From Suillus spraguei (lineage: Eukaryota > Basidiomycota > Agaricomycetes > Boletales > Suillaceae): a stretch of 64,000 nucleotides of DNA. This document shows positions 58,853-64,000 of the stretch, one piece after another. Under the pieces are notes generated by a model. The model saw only the letters and a program-made list of their open reading frames with translations, did not search any database and had not been told where the DNA came from. The stretch lies in the NCBI GenBank assembly GCA_016800925.1, contig JABCPU010000120.1, forward strand, positions 62,001 through 126,000, read 5' to 3'. The number at the start of each line of letters is the position of its first letter. Position 1 is the stretch's first letter. The position numbers and the translations under genes are program-made.

Positions 58853-60216
58853 TAGTGTTGTGGGCAGAAGAGTCTGCCATTCTGCCAATGGCAATTGCCG
58901 GCAGTAGGTTGGGCAGAAGTCGGTAGAAGTATATGAAATTGAATCTTATTTGCACTGTGAGCAAATAACAAATGTTTGACATTCAAAAAAGTTTGTCTGG
59001 ACCTCTGTACATGCCAGAATGTCATCGACAAAGTCCAAGGGTCGTCCTGTTCGAAAAATAATCACTAACCACTTGATCCAACAGCAAAAAGTTCCAAATT
59101 CCTCCAATCGCCATGTTTATCACTTGCAATTACTGTTCGACATATATAGAAGGTCGCGATGACAGACATATTCTTGACTGGAATGCCTGCCCTACAGCCC
59201 CGGACCAGGCTCGTTCAGAAGTCCGTATCTATCTTGCCTCAAAGTACGGAAATCAAGCATTACTACTCCCACCTATCCCAAATGCAGATTCTGCTTCATC
59301 CGAGCCTCCGTCAACTACGACTAATACTCCACAGAAACGGAAGAACCTCTTTGGGTTTGTGGATCTCCCAGTCACTCCAGAGCAAGCAACACGTGCAAAA
59401 TTTCAAATTGTTTGGTGACTTCAATGAGAAACTCTCCCAGTCAGTGCCGAACGCTGTCCATTGAAGGCGTTCGCAATCATAATCCACTTGATTGTACCTC
59501 ATGCCGCCCACGTCGAGCGTTATTTCTCGGGTCTGGGTGGGGTACAATCTGTAAAACGCTGCAACCTATCCGTTCAGACTCTCGAGTCTCTTAGCAAGCT
59601 ACGCCAATTTCTTGCACAAAGCGAATGACGAAGCCGGCAAGCCAGCACGTCGCAAACATGCCCATATGCACACTCAACCAGAAGATGGACTTGAAATAGC
59701 CTCAGCAAACGAAATTCAAAGGTCTTCTGCATGGGTGCCTCCACTTACTGGTGACTCTTGCAGCTCGGACAATGAATTTCTTGCAGGTCCAGAGTCAATG
59801 ATGGATGAAGAACTGCTTGAAGAACTTAGCAGGTTTGAAAACGAGGCTCTAGAAGCACACCGTGGCTTGCAAGAAGGTGCTGACGAAGTCCCAGTCATCC
59901 GTTCGAAGGAGGTATTATTGACTGGAACGAGCTGGATAAAAGAATTACACCTGCAGGATTTATTGAAGAGATTGACGTGATTGGCCGTGGGTCACAAGGC
60001 ACGGAGGCAGTCTGGAACATTGATGCACTGTTGTCGTCGGAGGGTGTAGCGTCTATACAATAGTTTTAGATAATATTTTTGCCTTGATCTTGAACTACTC
60101 TTCTAAGAACACGCGAAAACACTCAAACAATTCTGCCGATTTTTGCCATTCTGCCAAATACCGTTTTGCCGTTTTTTGGCAGAACTCGCTCCAAAATATT
60201 TCTGCCCACAGCACTA
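58853..60216 (+). mobile_element. hAT transposon, internal-deletion copy with 8-bp TSD
   Basis: TAGTGTTGTGGGCAGAA at the left and TTCTGCCCACAGCACTA at the right form a 17-bp terminal inverted repeat with one mismatch. GCTGTAAG flanks both sides (58845-58852 and 60217-60224), the 8-bp target duplication characteristic of hAT elements. Subterminal GGCAGAA/TTCTGCC words recur (58885-58915; 60130-60180). Total 1364 bp, far below a full element. Confidence 0.88.
59113..60063 (+). pseudogene. hAT transposase lacking its catalytic core
   Basis: The N-part has a zinc-finger-like MFITCNYCSTYIEGRDDRHI then WNACPTAPDQARSEVRIYLA. After about 59465 the C-terminal dimerisation region follows directly: FAIIIHLIVPHAAHVERYFS, GLGGVQSVKRCNLSVQTLES. 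Then, after a one-base frame change near 59600, NFLHKANDEAGKPARRKHAH, EFLAGPESMMDEELLEELSR and, after another, IDWNELDKRITPAGFIEEID and WNIDALLSSEGVASIQ with TAG at 60061-60063. The RNase-H-like DDE core is missing. The product cannot cut DNA, but it keeps both DNA-contact and dimer parts. Confidence 0.75.
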
Positions 60217-60224
60217 GCTGTAAG

Positions 60225-60639
60225 TGTAGCTCGTTCGTGATGATCAGACTAATGATTTACACTATTACTAGGTCCCAGCTTGCACGTTCGCAGCCGTACA
60301 ACAACTCCAAGTAGTACTCCTCCTGTACTCTCAATGCTTCGTTTCTACCACCCTATAGCGGGCAAAAAAATGTCCAAGCTGATACCTCACATGTTGCAAC
60401 TGGTGGTTTAGTCCCTGTCGGTGTAAAAATTCGATTATCCCCTGGTTTCGCAACAAGCCTGTTAAAGGTGTTTCGACTAACTCTGATGTAATTGAAAATT
60501 GACGAAAATCATTGATTCTCAAAACTACACTAGGCTGTCTAGGCACTGAAGATAGTGCTGAAATTCACGATCAGGATTCTATAAGCAGCATGAAAAGAAG
60601 TCTTGCACCAAGCAATCAAATTGTATGGTCCTCGTGAAA
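60225..60639. other. hAT right flank
   Basis: Host sequence resuming after the target duplication. No recognisable gene. Confidence 0.4.
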
Positions 60640-61195
60640 CTTGCATAAACCGATGAGTCCTATAAATTTATGTAGTCATCGTTCTAACACAGGTTGAAGC
60701 GCGATGTGATCGAAAACAAGCATGTGCGCTCTTTTCTGCTGAGCCCAAGGCGTAACCCCTCCGAGTACTCTTATGGGAAAGGGCCACTCTGCAGCGTGGC
60801 ATCACAGGAGATAGAAAACCGTGACACACAGCGGGTCGAAGCGGAGTGAATTAACTCACTTGATCTGTTGCCTGGTATGCTTAAATCGATCAACAAAGAT
60901 ATGGTAAGCTTCATTTTTGAAGTACGAAGTGGGACATTTATCAGTACCACTGGCAGCCGCGTCAGCTGGCATGGCGGAGAGCGGATACAATACAAGGAGC
61001 ACCATGTGGCAGATACATTTCAACTCATGCTGTACGCCAATTAATATCCGTCAAATACAAGACGGTATCCATACTAGTCGAAAGAGAAATCGAATATGGA
61101 AGATAAGAAGCCTGTAACTCACATGCAAGAATCCCTTGTACAGGCTCCACGTGTAGTAATGTTGTTTTAACGATTTTCTTGTAAAGCAAATAAAG
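60640..61195 (-). repeat. Repeat block X, copy 3
   Basis: It matches 44760-45334 at about 90% or more by eye (CTTGCATAAACCGATGAGTC, GTAGTCAT-GTTCTAACACAG, GTGACACACAGCGGGTCGAA). It is closer to copy 1 than copy 2 is. It has no attached DUF6533 gene, so it is a truncated duplicate. Confidence 0.65.
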
Positions 61196-61385
61196 CCAAA
61201 CAAATGGATACCGGTGAATTAATTTAAACTTTACCCAGCATCAGACCACTTTGGTCATTAATCAGTTGCAGGTGAAATTGAATTGTGAGGGCTATAACTT
61301 GAAGTCCTGGGACTCGAGTCACTCCGGCATCAACCTTTCTTCCGTTTCCACTCATTATCAAAGTATCTTAATACTCGAGAGTACC

Positions 61386-62851
61386 ATGGAACCTCGTCCA
61401 AAGGTAATCTACCTCCCGGACACCATGGCTAGCTGGCCCTGGCCTCGTGCCATGAATCCTCATTTTGAAATTGTGAAAGCTGAAGTCGATGCCTCGTTCC
61501 GTGAATTTAAGGCCCTGAGCGCCGAGTCACAAGAGGCATTTGACAAATGTGATTCTGGTTCGGCCTGTTCTTACTTACCCATAACTCTTCAATGGTTGAC
61601 AATGGACACATGCTGTTTTTGTAGCCCGCCTTGCAGGACTGGCTTATCCCAACACATCGAGAGGTCCGTCTTCGACCCCAGCTTGGGTTCTTGTGATTCA
61701 CGCACCTCTAATTCTATTCTAATTTCTGGCCACATAGAACACTTTCGAATCACCTGCGAGTTTATGAATGTCCTTATCATTGTGGACGAGTACACCGATG
61801 TTGAAAATGCAACAGTCGCCAAGGAAATGGTGGACATCATCATCGATGCCCTACAAAATCCTCATAAGACACGACCAGAAGGCGAATGCATCCTCGGTGA
61901 AATCGTACGACAGCAAGTATCTTCGATTTGTTTGATCATGCATTCTGAAGTCCAAGAAAAATTTGGTAGATTTTGGGCTCGGGCGATTCAGACCACGAGC
62001 CTGCCTTTTCAACGTCACTTCCTTTATAGCTGTACCGAATTCCTTCGTGCAGTAGTTGTTGAAGCTCTCGACAGAGACAAAGCTCATTGCCGTAGTGTCA
62101 GTGATTACATTAAGCTCCGAAGGAACACATGTGCTACAAAACCTGCCATCGCAATGTATGAAATGGGAATGGATCTTCCCGACGAGGTGTTCTATCATCC
62201 CGTCATTGTCGAACTGACTGAATGCATTGCAGAATTGATGTTAATCGATAATGTAAAGTCGCTTTGAAGATGTAATCTACGGCTGCTGAATAACAATTTA
62301 CAGGACATGATCTCGTACAATAGAGAGCAAGCCACAGGGAACGCAAACCATAACTTGATCGTTGTTGTTATGGCGGAACTCGGCATCGACAGAAGCGGTG
62401 CGATGGTCTGGGCAGCACGCTATCACACCGAAGTCCAGAAAAGATTCACAGACGGTTTTGCAAAGGTACCTTCTTGGGGACCTTCCACTGATGTTCTAGT
62501 CAAGGAGTATCTTAATGGGATGGCAACATGGGCTCGAGCAAACCATTGTTGGAGTTACGAAAGTCAAAGGTTACAAGAGATTTTCGTTGGATGAACGATC
62601 ACTTACCCTGATTGAAACTGCAGATACTTGGGTACAAAGGGCCCAGAGATACAACGAAGTGGTCTTCTCTCATTATTACCCACGGTCGACCGCAGAGCCG
62701 CATCTGCGACAACAAAGGTCAATGTTGCTGATTTATCCATGATGGATGCCTCAGCAGATGGTAAGCAACCATCTGGAAACTCCAGACTAACCTAATAAGT
62801 GCTCCACAAGCATTGGACTCATCTTCGCCCCAGGTGACAAGTGTGATGTAA
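61386..62851 (+). CDS. Sesquiterpene synthase (class I terpene cyclase)
   Basis: Exons: 61386-61557, 61625-61663, 61738-61912, 61970-62252, 62304-62569, 62624-62760 and 62811-62851. It starts MEPRPKVIYLPDTMASWPWP. Key motifs: the first metal site VDEYTDVE in ...CEFMNVLIIVDEYTDVENAT; the second (NSE) NDMISYNREQA, formed across the intron at 62253-62303; and SYESQRY with the conserved Arg-Tyr pair, formed across 62570-62623. The intron at 61913-61969 uses a GC-AG donor (CA|GCAAGT), restoring EIVRQFWARAIQ. Basidiomycete class I synthases of this type ionise farnesyl diphosphate with Mg2+ and cyclise it in the cytosol; the product cannot be read from sequence. The last intron (GTAAGC ... CTAAC ... 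AAG) is likely; without it the end would differ by a few residues. It looks intact. Confidence 0.87.
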
Positions 62852-63437
62852 TCCACATTTGTTCAGAAGAACGGGCCTAGACAATAGACAGTATTGCAGC
62901 AAATATGATAAAAATGTGTGGGGGCCCCTTTCAGAGCTCACATTCCGTTTTCCATGTACTAGTACTTCATGTTTCGTCCACTTGTTATTCATCAGATACG
63001 CAGTAGTTTGATGAATATAACCTCGTCTCTTCTCCATTAGTTGGAGCTTTGAGAAGAATGAAAAGTATGAAGTTCCACTTGAATTAATCTTGATACCAGG
63101 TTCGTTCAAGAACAAGGAACTGACCAAGATTGTGGCCACCGACCAGCCTGACGTGGACAGCATACGTATGGAGCTGGTAGTGATTCGCTGGAACCTGCCA
63201 GCAGCTACTAGTACAAATCATGGTAGCTCGCTAAGTAATATCGGGCCTCGCATCTCTGAACCCTGGCCAGCAATCTAGCTAACTTACCCGCAATCCGGGC
63301 CAACAAATCATATAGAGTATATTTGGAACTATATGGATACAGGAAAGGTGACTCAGTGAGTTTTGATTGGTGTAAAAAATTGCAACGACCAAGAGTCCAA
63401 AGTGAAAAGTCCTTGAATCAAGCCTCTGCTCAGTAAA
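62852..63437. other. Intergenic between convergent STS and UbiA genes
   Basis: No gene is supported. Small ORFs on both strands have no resemblance to known families. Confidence 0.4.
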
Positions 63438-64000
63438 CTATGATATATGCATGTGTGCTTCATGGAAGTAACGCCAGTAACCAGGAAGTAAATGTGCGAC
63501 AGAAAACCAAAGCTTCGGAGAATACTTGGTCAGCCGAAGTTACACAGATGAGGGTATGACTCACACTATATAGCTTACACGACAGACGATCCGCCTGAGT
63601 TGTCTTACACACCATGAATCGTAATCCAACAAGTCCCGAATAAAATACGAATGCGATGCTGCAGAATGCGTCCATCCCCCAGACCTGAGTGAGACAAATC
63701 GACCACATCGGAAGTCCTACAAACATAGACACACGAGCTGGAGAAGGATATGCAATTGGGAGTGTTCGTCTGCCTATGGAGCGATCTCCTTCCTGGTCTT
63801 TGAAGTCCTGTGCTTGGAGTGTGGTGGCGAACATGGCGATGCTAAGCAGCACAGCTAAGAGAGCATCAGGCTCTAGCCGCGACATATCTCGGCCTGGTTG
63901 CGATAGTCAGTAGGCGTTTTCTTATCCGATGTCAGCTACGTACCTGCAATGAGGGTGGCCCCAACCTGGAAGCAAGCATACCCTAAGCCAGTCACCAAGT
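63438..64000 (-). CDS. UbiA-family prenyltransferase (C-terminal part; runs off the window)
   Basis: Reading leftward from the window edge: ...GYACFQVGATLIA, intron, GRDMSRLEPDALLAVLLSIA and then FATTLQAQDFKDQEGDRSIG-RRTLPIAY, which holds the second Asp-rich motif (DFKDQEGD) of UbiA enzymes. Further helices follow (MFVGLPMWSICLTQVWGM, IAFVFYSGLVGLRFMV), then KLYS, a GTGAGT...AAG intron, and LWFSVAHLLPGYWRYFHEAH with stop at 63438-63440. UbiA enzymes are integral membrane proteins that transfer a prenyl chain to an aromatic or other acceptor using Mg2+; some fungal members act as terpene cyclases. The first Asp motif lies beyond the window. It is convergent with the terpene synthase. Confidence 0.78.

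Overview
The window is fungal nuclear DNA. Genes are split by many 45-70 bp GT-AG introns. The gene families are typical of mushroom-forming Agaricomycetes: KDZ (CxC2) transposase, TPR-CHAT proteins, DUF6533-type seven-helix membrane proteins, and a sesquiterpene synthase beside a UbiA prenyltransferase. The DUF6533 copies suggest Boletales, but that is an impression from family resemblance and not a proof.

Layout. 0.35-3.3 kb: F-box/WD40 gene (+). 4.4-5.0 kb: small beta-trefoil gene (+). 7.0 kb: small broken ORF whose promoter and start recur at 33.85 kb. 9.7-10.8 kb: C2H2 zinc-finger regulator (+). 11.2-20.5 kb: transposon graveyard with a MITE, a TPR-CHAT pseudogene, a pogo-like remnant lacking its DDE domain, a 145-bp direct-repeat pair and a solo-LTR-like block. 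20.9-22.1 kb: intact class II aldolase gene (+). 23.4-33.6 kb: large inverted duplication of a WD40-TPR fusion gene. Both copies are broken, and the right copy is split by a 3.1-kb nested palindrome that carries a GGGAGAC minisatellite. 34.9-35.35 kb: NEDD8/Rub1 (+). 37.3-39.0 kb: DUF6533 membrane protein (-). 39.8-40.7 kb: degenerate direct repeats. 41.5-42.2 kb: small secreted-type protein (+). 42.7-61.2 kb: two long copies and one fragment of a second DUF6533 gene region. One long copy is split by an 8.9-kb KDZ element. A hAT deletion derivative follows at 58.85-60.2 kb. 61.4-64.0 kb: intact sesquiterpene synthase (+) and the C-terminal part of a UbiA prenyltransferase (-), possibly the edge of a terpenoid cluster.

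The most informative structure is the KDZ element at 47755-56630. Its ends are defined independently by (i) a host gene whose duplicate supplies an empty site of equal length, (ii) a 6-bp flanking repeat and (iii) imperfect 60-bp terminal inverted repeats. The palindrome-like word GATGTATC, often followed by a GGACA box, occurs at both ends and between the divergent transposase and accessory genes. The element is dead: it has a nonsense codon, a double MITE insertion in the transposase, and a stop in the accessory gene.

The large-scale theme is segmental duplication followed by transposon damage, with a few intact genes between: the trefoil, zinc finger, aldolase, NEDD8, secreted protein and terpene synthase. 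All gene models are read by eye from splice signals and reading frame. Family names come from remembered motifs and not from a database search.
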